From NCBI GenBank assembly GCA_026692665.1, contig JAPLOF010000053.1, forward strand, positions 1 through 64,000: a stretch of 64,000 nucleotides of DNA, in the 5' to 3' direction. Of the stretch, positions 52,892 through 61,544 are shown in pieces. Source of the stretch: Planctomycetota bacterium. GTDB lineage: Bacteria; Planctomycetota; UBA1135; GCA-002686595. The translations under genes and the position numbers were made by a program. Position 1 is the stretch's first letter. The number at the start of each line of letters is the position of its first letter. The notes beneath the pieces are model-generated. The model had not been told where the DNA came from and searched no databases. It worked only from the letters and a program-made list of their open reading frames with translations.

Positions 52892-53917
52892 ATGAACGTG
52901 AAGGAACTCGAGAAGACCGCGCGGGCCCTGGTGGCGCCGGGCAAAGGCATCCTGGCCGCCGACGAGAGCCACGGGACGATCGAGAAGCGCTTCCAGTCGA
53001 TCCAGATCGCCAACACCGAGGACAATCGGCGCGCCTATCGCGACATGCTCTTCACCTCGAAGGGCTTCGGCGACCACGTCAGCGGGGTCATCCTCTTCGA
53101 CGAGACGATCAAGCAGAAGGGCCTGGCGGGCACGCCGTTCCCCGAGGTCCTCGCGAAGAGCGGGTCGATCCCGGGCATCAAGGTGGACGCCGGCACCGTG
53201 GCCATGACGGGCAGTCCGGAGGAGAAGATCACGCAGGGCCTGGACGGACTGCGCGAGCGGCTCATCGCGTACCGCCAGCTCGGCGCGCGCTTCGCCAAGT
53301 GGCGCGCCGTCATCACGATCGGAACCACGATCCCGACGTTGCCGAACCTGCGCGAGAACGCGATCCTGCTCGCGCGCTACGCCGCCTTGTGTCAGGAGCA
53401 GGACATCGTGCCGATCGTCGAGCCCGAGGTCCTCATGGACGGGGACAACACGATCCAGCGCTGCCTGCAAGTCACCGAGCAGACCCTGCACGAGACGTTC
53501 GACGCGCTGTACGACCACTGCGTGGTGCTCGAGGGCATGCTCCTGAAGCCGAACATGGTGATCGCGGGCAAGAAGTGTCCGGCGCAGGCGACGCCCGAGC
53601 TCGTCGCCGAGCTCACGCTGCAGTGCTTCCGCCACACGGTTCCGTGCGCTGTTCCGGGCATCGTATTCCTGTCGGGAGGACAGAGCGCGGCCCAGGCGAC
53701 GCACCACCTCTCGCTCATGAACGCCGGCCCGCTGCCGTGGCAGCTGTCGTTCTCGTACGGCCGCGCGCTGCAGGACGAGGCGCTCAAGGCCTGGGGTGGC
53801 AAGCCGGAGAACGTGGCGAAGGCCCAGAAGCTCTTCGCGGCGCGCGCGCGGCTCAACGGGCTGGCGCGCTCGGGCAAGTACGAGCCGAAGATGGAAGCCG
53901 AGCTCGTCCGCGCGTGA
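52892..53917 (+). CDS. Class I fructose-bisphosphate aldolase
   Basis: 341 residues, cytoplasmic glycolytic enzyme that cleaves fructose-1,6-bisphosphate through a Schiff base. The N-terminus VKELEKTARALVAPGKGILAADESHGTI is the class I signature; KWRAVITIGTTIPT, PIVEPEVLMDGDN (with Asp/Glu residues) and MLLKPNMVIAGKK (the Schiff-base Lys, about 221) follow, and GIVFLSGGQSAAQATHHLSLMN holds the phosphate-binding loop. It belongs to the metazoan-like type rather than the DhnA type. An 18-bp-stem terminator lies 34 bp after the stop, so transcription probably ends there. The short gap to the upstream gene suggests co-transcription. Confidence 0.96.
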   Translation: MNVKELEKTARALVAPGKGILAADESHGTIEKRFQSIQIANTEDNRRAYRDMLFTSKGFGDHVSGVILFDETIKQKGLAGTPFPEVLAKSGSIPGIKVDAGTVAMTGSPEEKITQGLDGLRERLIAYRQLGARFAKWRAVITIGTTIPTLPNLRENAILLARYAALCQEQDIVPIVEPEVLMDGDNTIQRCLQVTEQTLHETFDALYDHCVVLEGMLLKPNMVIAGKKCPAQATPELVAELTLQCFRHTVPCAVPGIVFLSGGQSAAQATHHLSLMNAGPLPWQLSFSYGRALQDEALKAWGGKPENVAKAQKLFAARARLNGLARSGKYEPKMEAELVRA

Positions 53918-53951
53918 AGACCCCGCGGCGGAGCGCGCCGCGACGCACCAA

Positions 53952-53993
53952 AACGAGAGCACCGCGCGGCCCTCCCCGCGCGGTGCTCTCGTT
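53952..53993. terminator. Bidirectional hairpin terminator
   Basis: Perfect 18-bp arms (AACGAGAGCACCGCGCGG, 53952-53969, and its inverse 53976-53993) with a six-base loop. It lies between the aldolase gene and the convergent secreted-protein gene. The A-run before it (AAAAC) and GTT after it suit termination on both strands. Confidence 0.85.
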
Positions 53994-54052
53994 CCGGGAG
54001 TGCGGTCCCAGCCGAGGAACTCCCTACCGTGGAGCGCGCGGGCTCGGGACCA

Positions 54053-54619
54053 CTACGGGAACCACTGGATCGACACGGCGTTCGTCAGGTTGAACGTCGC
54101 CGGCGTGCAGAAGGCCGCGGCGTTCCGGTACCAGCACTGGTAGGCGCGCGTCACCGGAGCGACGAGCGGCGTGTTGAGCGCGCCCTGCAAGGCGATCGCC
54201 GGCCCCGGAGCTCCGCCGACGAACGACGTGCCGCCCACGTTGGTCCGGGTCCCGAGCTGCACCTGGAACGGGTTGTTCACGCAACGGATGCCGTCGCCGA
54301 AGAGCACGGGCAAGGTCGCGCTGCCCTGGAAGTAGATGCAGGCCGAATTCGGCATGCCGGACCCGGTGAGCGTCACGCGGTCGATGCCCTGGATGTCGCC
54401 GGTCACGCGCGCGAAGCCGGTCGGCGACGAGGCGACCAGGAGGCCGGGCGAGGCGAGGGAGTTCAGGCAGCCGCCGGAGCTCGGCGTGCTGATGTTCGCG
54501 CACGGACAAGGACCGCTCGTGGTGTCGCCGTAGCAGAACGGGGTGAACTGGCTCCACGCGGAGCTCGCGCTGGCGGCCAGGAGGACGAGGGACGTGACGA
54601 GGAGTCGGAGGAAGTTCAT
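54053..54619 (-). CDS. Small Cys-rich secreted protein, lineage-typical domain
   Basis: 188 residues with a signal peptide ending in SASSAWSQ (about 16-24). The mature part has FCYGDTTSGPCPCANISTP, GCLNSLASPG and a C-terminal CWYRNAAAFCTPATFNLTNAVSIQWFP, with about nine Cys and repeated Gly-rich beta-strand elements. I associate this FCYGD...CPC...GCLNS pattern with an extracellular domain family common in large-genome planctomycetes, often at the C-terminus of bigger proteins; the assignment is from memory and should be checked. Function unknown; a cell-surface or secreted structural role is likely. Confidence 0.7.
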   Translation of the reverse strand: MNFLRLLVTSLVLLAASASSAWSQFTPFCYGDTTSGPCPCANISTPSSGGCLNSLASPGLLVASSPTGFARVTGDIQGIDRVTLTGSGMPNSACIYFQGSATLPVLFGDGIRCVNNPFQVQLGTRTNVGGTSFVGGAPGPAIALQGALNTPLVAPVTRAYQCWYRNAAAFCTPATFNLTNAVSIQWFP

Positions 54620-54741
54620 GGAGTTCTCTCGGCGCGCGACTGCGCTGGCCCCGGCACTCGCCGATGCAACCCGGCAGGACAGCGGACCCGAGCAGGGGAT
54701 CCGCTCGGCCAGTCCAGGCTACGCGCGGCTCGGGAACCTGC

Positions 54742-56031
54742 CTAGCGGGCGGCCGCGCGACCGGCCAGCTCCGCCGTGGCGAAGGCGGCCTGGAAGTTCA
54801 GCCCGCCGATCGGCCCCTGCAGGTCGAGGATCTCGCCGATCGCGTAGAGGCCGGGGTGCTTCTTCACACGCAGCGACCCGGCGTCCACTTCGTGCAGTGC
54901 GAGGCCCCCGGCAGTGACCTCCGCCTGGTCGAACCCGAGCGTGTCGTCCACGGGGACGCTGAGGCCCTTCAGCGCGTCGACGAGGCGCGTGCGCGCCTCG
55001 CGTTCGATCTGGTTCGCGCGCGGATCCGGTTCGCGCAGGCCGGCTTGTCGTGCGACGGCTTCGAGCAGGCGGCGCGGCACCTCGAACGGCAGGACGCGCG
55101 ACAACGTGGGACCGCCGGCGCGGCCACCGGCTTCGAGCAGCAACGCGCGCAGCGCATCCGCCCCGAGATCCGGCGCGAGATCGATGCGCAGCGCGAGCTC
55201 GACGCGCACGCGCTTCCGATCGGCGTCCACGCGCGCGCGCGCGACGGATTCCGAGAGATCCATCGCTCCGGGGCCGGAGAGCCCGCGGTGCGTGAACAGA
55301 ACGGGACGCCGGCGGCGGCCGATCACGACGCCGGCGGCATCCACGAGCCGCGCCTCCCCTTCCTGGATGGAGATGCCGGCCAACTCGCGCACCCAGGCGG
55401 CCGGGCTCTGGAGCGGCGCGAGCGCGGGCACGGGCTCGACCTCCTCGAGGCCGAGATCGTCGAGCCAGCGATAGCCGTCCCCGGTCGTGCCCGTGCGCGG
55501 ATAGCTCTTGCCGCCCGGACAGAGGATCACGCGGGCCGCGCGCGCCACCCGTCCGCCCGCGATTGCGAGAATCCACGTGCCGTCGGGAGCGGGCTCGACG
55601 CGCTCGACCGGGCACTCGAGCTCGATGCGCACGCCGGCCGTGAGTGCCGCCCGCTCCAGTGCGTCGCGCACGTCCACCGCACGGCCCGACGTGGGAAAGA
55701 TCTTCTCGAGCGGTGCGTCGACCGTGGGCACGCCGAGCTCCTCGAAGCGCGCGCGCACCGCGCGCGGCGGCAGGACGCGGAACGCCGTCTCGAGGAAACG
55801 CGCGCCAGACTTCCCGAACAGGGCCGCGGCCGGCCGCGCATCGAGCGTGGTCGTCAGGTTGCAGCGCGTGCCGCCGCTCGCGAGGACCTTGGAGCCCGTG
55901 CGCGCCGTCTTCTCGAGGAGCAGCACGGATCGCCCCTCGCGCGCCGCTCGCTCCGCGGCCCACAGGCCCGCGGCGCCCGCTCCGACGACGATCACGTCGG
56001 CGCTCGTCTCGTTCCAGTGCGTCCCGCTCAA
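54742..56031 (-). CDS. HI0933-family FAD-binding oxidoreductase
   Basis: About 429 residues. FAD-binding motif DVIVVGAGAAGLWAAERAAREG (about 15-36), then LLLEKTARTGSKVLASGGTRCNLT (about 40-63), which is characteristic of the HI0933/YhiN-type flavoproteins, GGKSYPRTGTTGDGYRW (about 165-181) and the C-terminal block GEILDLQGPIGGLNFQAAFATAELAGR (about 398-424). Enzymatic activity of the family is not established. The start is uncertain: the most upstream in-frame start is a TTG at 56031; the frame continues further upstream across the divergent gene's promoter, without similarity. It is divergent from the NicO-like gene. Confidence 0.85.
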   Translation of the reverse strand: MSGTHWNETSADVIVVGAGAAGLWAAERAAREGRSVLLLEKTARTGSKVLASGGTRCNLTTTLDARPAAALFGKSGARFLETAFRVLPPRAVRARFEELGVPTVDAPLEKIFPTSGRAVDVRDALERAALTAGVRIELECPVERVEPAPDGTWILAIAGGRVARAARVILCPGGKSYPRTGTTGDGYRWLDDLGLEEVEPVPALAPLQSPAAWVRELAGISIQEGEARLVDAAGVVIGRRRRPVLFTHRGLSGPGAMDLSESVARARVDADRKRVRVELALRIDLAPDLGADALRALLLEAGGRAGGPTLSRVLPFEVPRRLLEAVARQAGLREPDPRANQIEREARTRLVDALKGLSVPVDDTLGFDQAEVTAGGLALHEVDAGSLRVKKHPGLYAIGEILDLQGPIGGLNFQAAFATAELAGRAAAR

Positions 56032-56111
56032 GCGGCGCAGATCATGCGCTCTCGCGCCCGGATTCCGAGGGGTTCGTGTCCGGGCCCGCGAATCCCGGTA
56101 GCATCCCGCGC

Positions 56112-56738
56112 ATGTTGTGGTCGGCGATCTGGCTCGGAATCGCGGCGGGAGCCGTGCACGCGGGCACCGGCCCCGATCACGTGGCGGGCGTGGCGCCGTT
56201 CGCCGCGCGCCGCGGGCGTGCTGCCTGGAAGACGGGAGCCGCGTGGGGCATCGGACATGCGGGAGGCGCCCTCGCATCCGCCGCGGTGGCCTTGGCGCTG
56301 CGCGCCCATGTGCCGGGCGTCGAGGAGAGCCTCTCGGCCTGGAGCGAGCGCATCGTCGGCGTGCTCCTGTGCCTCATCGGAGCGCTGGGCCTGCGGCGCA
56401 TCCTGCGCGCTCCGGTCCTCGCCGGAGCGGCGGGGCACGCGCATGCGGAACCTCCGGCGAGCGACCGATCGGTCTTCGGTCTGGGTCTCGTGCACGGGGC
56501 CGCGGGCCTGTCGCACCTGTTCGGCACCCTGCCGGCCCTCGCGCTGCCGGGGACCCTCCTGCCGGCGGTGTTCCTGGCCGGGTACGGCGCTGGATCCCTG
56601 GCGGTGATCACGGTCTTCGCGGCCGGCATCGGGCACTTCGCGCCCGCATCGGAGCCGCGCCTGCGTCGGCGCGTGGTCGCGTTCGCTTGCGCCTCGAGCC
56701 TCGCGATCGGCCTCCTGTGGCTCGTCCACCCGATCTGA
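56112..56738 (+). CDS. NicO/UreH-like nickel-cobalt transporter protein
   Basis: 208 residues, six or so membrane helices. The N-terminal helix contains AVHAGTGPDHVAGVAPFA, a variant (H-x5-DH) of the HX4DH metal-binding motif of nickel/cobalt permeases; a second motif GIGHAGGALASA is in the second helix, and a His-rich loop GHAHAEPP is present after the third helix. The remaining helices (FGLGLVHGAAGLSHLFGTLPALALPG and YGAGSLAVITVFAAGIGHF) fit the family. Nickel or cobalt uptake is possible; cobalt would link with the B12 locus, but it is 41 kb away and no cobalamin element is nearby. Confidence 0.65.
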   Translation: MLWSAIWLGIAAGAVHAGTGPDHVAGVAPFAARRGRAAWKTGAAWGIGHAGGALASAAVALALRAHVPGVEESLSAWSERIVGVLLCLIGALGLRRILRAPVLAGAAGHAHAEPPASDRSVFGLGLVHGAAGLSHLFGTLPALALPGTLLPAVFLAGYGAGSLAVITVFAAGIGHFAPASEPRLRRRVVAFACASSLAIGLLWLVHPI

Positions 56739-56751
56739 CCCGCGCGCCGGC

Positions 56752-57969
56752 TCAGCCGCCGGAGAGCGAAGCCTCGTAGTCCTCCTCGTCGCCGTCGAGC
56801 GCGCTCTCGTCCGGCGGAGCGTCGCCGTCGCGGTCGGCGAGCCATCCCTCGGGCAACATCACGCGCTCTTGCGCGCCGGACTTCCCGCGCACCGCGCGCA
56901 GCGCGGGCAACGGGAACGGTTCCGTGGGATCGAGCGGCGCGACGGCCGCGAGCATCGCGTCGATCGTCCGCACCCGAACCAGCGACTCGCGCACGACGGA
57001 CGAGCCGCGGAAGCCCTTCGTGTACCAGGCGCACCACTTGCGCATCTGCCGCATCCCCTGCTCCTCGCCGAAGAAGGCGGCGAGCCGGCGCGCGTGGTCG
57101 GTCATGACCGCGATCACGCCTCCGAGGTTCGGCGGATCCGCGGGTTCGCGCCCGTCGTAGACCGCGGCGAGCTCGGCGAAGAGCCAGGGACGACCGAGAC
57201 ACCCGCGGCCGACGATCACCCCGTCGCAACCGGTCGCGCGCGACATCCGCAGCGCGTCCCAGGCTTCCCAGATGTCGCCGTTCCCGAGCACCGGGATCGA
57301 GACCGAAGCCTTGAGAGCGCCGATCGCCTCCCAGTCGGCGTAGCCCGAGTACAGCTCGCGAGCGGTGCGCGCGTGGAGGCCGATCGCGGCCGCGCCTTCT
57401 TCCTGGGCAACGCGCCCGGCGTCGAGGTAGGTGATGAGGCTCTCGTCGACGCCTTTCCGCACCTTGATCGTGAGCGGCACCGGGCCCGCACCGCGCACCG
57501 CCGCGCGCACGATCGCGGCCAGGAGCTTCGGCTTCACCGGGATGGCGCTCCCGCCGCCGCACCGCGTCACCTTCGGGACAGGGCAGCCGAAGTTCATGTC
57601 GAGGTGGTGCACGCCGGAATCGACCAGGCTGCGCGCCATCTCCTCGACCTCGGCCGGGACCGTGCCGTACATCTGCACGCTGCGCGGCACCTCGTCGGGC
57701 GAGCTCGAAGCCAGGAGGCGCGTGAGCCGGTTGCCGTGCAGGTAGCCGCGCGACGAGATCATCTCGGACACGTAGAGCCCCGCGCCCTGCTCGCGGCACA
57801 GGCTGCGGAACGGGTAGTTCGTGACCCCGGCCATGGGCGCCAGCACGACCGGCGGCCACACGCGGAGCTTCCCCAACGTGAGCGGCCGGAATTCGCCCGG
57901 CTGCGCCGCCGGCACGTGGCGGTTCACTTCGCTCACGAAGTGGCGCGCGGGCTCGGGCGGCGGGCTCAT
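56752..57969 (-). CDS. dus: tRNA-dihydrouridine synthase
   Basis: 405 residues, FMN-dependent enzyme reducing uridine to dihydrouridine in the D-loop of tRNA. APMAGVTNYPFRSLCREQGAGLYVSEM (about 43-69), MNFGCPVPKVTRCGGGSA with the catalytic Cys (about 119-136), TIKVRKG, and DGVIVGRGCLGRPWLF (about 233-248) are the family blocks; the DusB subfamily is most likely. A long acidic C-terminal tail (about 345-405, DGDAPPDESALDGDEED) is unusual. It starts 20 bp after the stop of the amidohydrolase-like gene, suggesting co-transcription. Confidence 0.93.
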   Translation of the reverse strand: MSPPPEPARHFVSEVNRHVPAAQPGEFRPLTLGKLRVWPPVVLAPMAGVTNYPFRSLCREQGAGLYVSEMISSRGYLHGNRLTRLLASSSPDEVPRSVQMYGTVPAEVEEMARSLVDSGVHHLDMNFGCPVPKVTRCGGGSAIPVKPKLLAAIVRAAVRGAGPVPLTIKVRKGVDESLITYLDAGRVAQEEGAAAIGLHARTARELYSGYADWEAIGALKASVSIPVLGNGDIWEAWDALRMSRATGCDGVIVGRGCLGRPWLFAELAAVYDGREPADPPNLGGVIAVMTDHARRLAAFFGEEQGMRQMRKWCAWYTKGFRGSSVVRESLVRVRTIDAMLAAVAPLDPTEPFPLPALRAVRGKSGAQERVMLPEGWLADRDGDAPPDESALDGDEEDYEASLSGG

Positions 57970-57989
57970 CGGATTCGCGGCCAGGCCCG

Positions 57990-60038
57990 TCACTTGGGGC
58001 CGGCGGCCCCGGCTTCCGCCGGTCGGCCGAGGGCTCCGTCCTTCGTGGGCGCGGATCCCGCGTCCGCCTTGCGCTTCGGCATCAGCGCCTTCTTCTCGGC
58101 CGACATGGGCAGCCCGCGTCCGTCCTCGATCGTCGACTCGAGCAGGCGGGTGGTCGACACGCCGTTCCCGGACTGCCGCCGGATCTCCGTCGGCAGGCCG
58201 AACGCGTCGTACTTCACGATCGCCTGCTGCGAACCGAGCATGCGCAGGAGGTGCGTCCCCTCCGGATCGAGCGCCAGCTCCCACGGTCCCGTCGCCGGGT
58301 CGTAGTTCTCGAAGAAGGCGACCTGGAACGTGCCCGGATTCCGGTGGTAGCCGAGGATCAGCCAGGCCGTCGCGCTGCCGCAGTCGACGAGCGCCAGGCG
58401 CTGGAGGATCGGCACGTTGTCGACGGGCAGGCCGTCGAGCTTGCGCGACACGTTCAGTCTTCCCCCCGCGGTCTCGCCGTGCACCTCGACCGAGCGCGCA
58501 CCCGTGCGCATGGAGACGTCGAAGCCGACGAGGCTCCCCTCGGCCACGACCTGCTGCACGATCGTCTCGGTGTCGGGCAGGCTGCCCTGTCCCGGCGTGC
58601 GCATCCGGCCGCAGTAGAGCAGCGCCCCGTCGAAGCGCCGCACGACCGCGAATCGCTCGGCGGAGACGCGAACGCCGATCGCGCGCGTCTCCACGCGGCC
58701 GCGCAGGATCACGTCGCCCGCGGGCAGCTCGGGCGCCTCGACGGCCAGCGGCTCGGCGAACTCCTCGCGCGCGCGCTTCTGCGCCGCGCGCAGCTCGGAA
58801 TCCAGCGCGTCGAGCCCCTTCCGGTCGAAGACACGCCCGCGCAGGACGACGTAGGCCGGACGGTACAGCGCACCGATGTCCGCGCGCGGATCCGAGGCGA
58901 CCGCGATCAGGTCCGCGATCTTCGCCTTCTTGATCGTGCCCCGCAGCGTCACCCCGAGTTGCTCGCAGGCCCCGGCGGTCACGGCCCGGAGGCAGTCCTC
59001 GACGGGGATGCCCGCGCTCTTCCACAGCGAAAGTTCGTCGAGCAGCGCGCGGCCGGGGAACAACCAGGGGCGCGGCGTGGCACTGCCGGGCACCAGCGCG
59101 ACGCCGCGATCGTGGAGCACTTTCACGAGCTTCTGCTGCGCCTGCACGATGGCGACGCCCTTCGCCAGGTGCTCGCGCGACGCGATGGCGCGGCGCACCT
59201 CGGCGTCCTTCAGCCAGGTCTGCCGGTAGAAGGGACTCAAGGCCTCGAGATCGGGCGAGTCCTCCTTGGGCGCGACCAGCGCGCGTCCCCAGAGCGCGAG
59301 CGCCGGCGTGACCGCGATCTTCTTCGCGGCCGCGAGCTCGACCGCCGGAGCGAGATCCTCGGGAGTCACGCTGTCCCAGTACTTGCCGGGCGGCAAGAAG
59401 GAGTCCAGGTGGAAGAACCCGTCTTGTCCGGCGGCCAGCGCCTCGGCCAGCGTGACGCCGCTCGGCAGCGAACCCCACACTTGCCGCCTCGACGCGTGCG
59501 CCTTCCCGATGGCGAGCAGCCAAGACTCCTTCGGCAGTCCGGGCAGGAACGTCAGGTAGTCGGGCGGCTGCTCCAGCTCGAGGAGGATCTTGAGCTTCTG
59601 CTCGGCCACGGCCGGCGTGTCGAGCACGATCGCGTTCAGGGTGGACGGCGGCGCGCCGTCCAGGACGGCGCCCGCGCCCCAGATCCAGGGACCCGGATTG
59701 CGTTCGCGCGCATCGCGCGTCTGCTCGACCGTCAGGCGGCCGAGGTCGTTGCCGACGTCGCGGACCAAAGTCACGCCCGCGCCGACGTAGAGGCGGTCGT
59801 GCTCGGCGTCGAAGTTGACCATGCCGTCCACGAGGCCCGGCAGGAGATGCAGGCCCGTGAGATCGACGACCTGTGCGCCGGGCGGGATCGCGACGTCCGG
59901 CCCGATATCGAGGATGCGGTCGTTCTCGATCAGCACGGTCGCCACCGCGGGCGCGACGCCGGGCTCGAAGGTGTGCACGGTTGCGCCCTTCAGCGCGACG
60001 AATTCACTACCCGCGAGGGCGAGGATCGAGATCAGCAT
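57990..60038 (-). CDS. Degenerate amidohydrolase-fold protein
   Basis: 682 residues. The first 20 residues form a possible signal peptide (MLISILALAGSEFVALKGAT is also the first strand of the small beta domain). The amidohydrolase fold is evident from VLIENDRILDIGPD, GLHLLPGLVDG, and TAGACEQLGVTLRGTIKKAKIADLIAVASDPRADI, but the metal-binding HxH is replaced: where D-x-H-x-H is expected the sequence is VDGMVNFD (M73, N75), and the late Asp of the family is missing (LVPGSATPRPW). A C-terminal beta region (about 430-640) is extra. Probably a non-catalytic relative, with dus as its operon neighbour. The start could be later; the given one is the first in frame. Confidence 0.7.
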   Translation of the reverse strand: MLISILALAGSEFVALKGATVHTFEPGVAPAVATVLIENDRILDIGPDVAIPPGAQVVDLTGLHLLPGLVDGMVNFDAEHDRLYVGAGVTLVRDVGNDLGRLTVEQTRDARERNPGPWIWGAGAVLDGAPPSTLNAIVLDTPAVAEQKLKILLELEQPPDYLTFLPGLPKESWLLAIGKAHASRRQVWGSLPSGVTLAEALAAGQDGFFHLDSFLPPGKYWDSVTPEDLAPAVELAAAKKIAVTPALALWGRALVAPKEDSPDLEALSPFYRQTWLKDAEVRRAIASREHLAKGVAIVQAQQKLVKVLHDRGVALVPGSATPRPWLFPGRALLDELSLWKSAGIPVEDCLRAVTAGACEQLGVTLRGTIKKAKIADLIAVASDPRADIGALYRPAYVVLRGRVFDRKGLDALDSELRAAQKRAREEFAEPLAVEAPELPAGDVILRGRVETRAIGVRVSAERFAVVRRFDGALLYCGRMRTPGQGSLPDTETIVQQVVAEGSLVGFDVSMRTGARSVEVHGETAGGRLNVSRKLDGLPVDNVPILQRLALVDCGSATAWLILGYHRNPGTFQVAFFENYDPATGPWELALDPEGTHLLRMLGSQQAIVKYDAFGLPTEIRRQSGNGVSTTRLLESTIEDGRGLPMSAEKKALMPKRKADAGSAPTKDGALGRPAEAGAAGPK

Positions 60039-60241
60039 GCGTTCCTGGGCTTCCGTGGACTCCGGCCCCCGCGCCGGTCGGTCGCGGGGGCCTCGGAAGG
60101 GCGCATCATGGCACCCGGCCGCGGTCCGCGGCGAGTGGGCAGGCGGCGCGCGAGCACTCCTACGCTATCCTCACGCGTTCCGAGAGCCGGGATCGCTTCC
60201 CGGCCGACGCGAACCCTCCGCTCGAACGAGTGCCCAGCCCC

Positions 60242-61417
60242 GTGACCGAGACCGTCCCCGCCGTCGCGCTCCTCAGCGACTTCCTGCCCACCGGGCCCTG
60301 GATCTACGGCCGCCAGGTCGAGATGGAGGGCGCGCTGCCGCCCGACGGTGCGCTGGTCGAGGTGCTCGACGCTTCCAAGCGCTTCGTGGGGCACGCGCTC
60401 TACAACGGCCGGAGCGACATCCGCCTGCGCGTGCTCTCGCGCGGCAAGCGCACCGAGCTGCGCAATCCGCGCGATTTCCTGCTGCGCAAGCTGGCCGCCG
60501 CGGACCGGCTGCGCAAGCGGACGCTGCGCCTCCCCGAGACGACCGATGCGTACCGGATCGTGCACGCCGAGGGCGACGACCTGCCCGGGCTCATCGTGGA
60601 CAAGCTGGGACCCGCGCTCGTCTGCGAGCACCACGCGTTGGGCTTCTGGCGTCTGCGGCACGAGGTCGAGTCGGCCCTGAACGAGCTCTACCCGGGACTG
60701 CCCGTGGTGCACCGCGTGCCGGACAACGCCGCGCGGGCGGAGCACTTCGATCCCGAGGAGCCGCCGCTCGATCTGGGCGAGATCGAGCTCACGGAGAACG
60801 GCCTCACTTTCGGCGTCCGGCCCGGTTTCGGCCACAAGACCGGCTGGTTCTGCGATCAACGCGACAACCGGTTGCAGGCCGCGGGCTACGCCAACGGGCT
60901 CGACGTGCTGGACATCTGCACGAACGCCGGCGGTTTCGCCCTGAACGCCAAGAAGCACGGCGCGCGCCGCGTGCGCGCCGTGGACCTGGACGAGGTCGCG
61001 CTCGAGCGCGCAGTGCGCGCCGGACGCCGCAACGGTCTGGACGTCGAGTGGATCCACGCCGACGGGTTCGACGTCCTGCGCAAGGTGCGCGACGAGCGCG
61101 ACAAGCCCGGGCTCGTCGTCCTCGACCCGCACAAGGTCGTGCGCAGCCGCATGGACCTCGAGCAGGGGCTCGTCAAGTACAACGACTGGAACACCCTGGC
61201 GATCGCGTGCGTGCGGCCGGGAGGCCTGCTCTTCACGTTCTCCTGCTCCGGCGCCGTCGACCTGCCCACGTTCCTGGGCGTCGTCTTCCAATCCGCGCGG
61301 CGCGCGGACCGGGAAATCCGCCTCCTCGACGTGCTGGGGGCCTCGCCCGACCACCCGCAGAGACCCGAGTTCCCGCGCTCGCGGTACCTGAAGGGCGCGC
61401 TGCTCGCCGTGGATTGA
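60242..61417 (+). CDS. Class I SAM-dependent rRNA (cytosine-C5) methyltransferase, RlmI-like
   Basis: 391 residues from a GTG. An N-terminal PUA-like domain (about 15-75) precedes the RlmI/RlmK-type methyltransferase core: RPGFGHKTGWFCDQRDNR (about 199-216) is the typical motif preceding SAM motif I, DVLDICTNAGGFALNAKKHGA is motif I, and LVVLDPHKVVRSRMDLEQG contains motif IV. The catalytic Cys is at 335 (FTFSCSGAVD). In motif IV the usual DPP is DPH (His297). The likely substrate is 23S rRNA cytosine (position 1962 in RlmI), acting before ribosome assembly. Confidence 0.85.
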   Translation: MTETVPAVALLSDFLPTGPWIYGRQVEMEGALPPDGALVEVLDASKRFVGHALYNGRSDIRLRVLSRGKRTELRNPRDFLLRKLAAADRLRKRTLRLPETTDAYRIVHAEGDDLPGLIVDKLGPALVCEHHALGFWRLRHEVESALNELYPGLPVVHRVPDNAARAEHFDPEEPPLDLGEIELTENGLTFGVRPGFGHKTGWFCDQRDNRLQAAGYANGLDVLDICTNAGGFALNAKKHGARRVRAVDLDEVALERAVRAGRRNGLDVEWIHADGFDVLRKVRDERDKPGLVVLDPHKVVRSRMDLEQGLVKYNDWNTLAIACVRPGGLLFTFSCSGAVDLPTFLGVVFQSARRADREIRLLDVLGASPDHPQRPEFPRSRYLKGALLAVD

Positions 61418-61487
61418 GGGCCTGGGGTGCCTTCTGGACGGCTTCCGCCGCCCGGGAGTGGAACTTGGACCCGCCGCTCGGCAAACT

Positions 61488-61535
61488 AGGAGGAGAGCCA
61501 CGCCCTCGCGCCGCCGTACCGGTGGCCCGAGGGCG
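61488..61535 (+). promoter_or_regulatory. Strong Shine-Dalgarno and hairpin in the leader of the GreA-fusion gene
   Basis: AGGAGGAG (61488-61495) matches the anti-SD core, but the next in-frame ATG is 50 bases further on (61545). Between them an 8-bp stem, CGCCCTCG (61501-61508) and CGAGGGCG (61528-61535), with an inner stem GCCGCC/GGTGGC could fold and shorten the distance. Confidence 0.4.
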
Positions 61536-61544
61536 CCATCGTCC

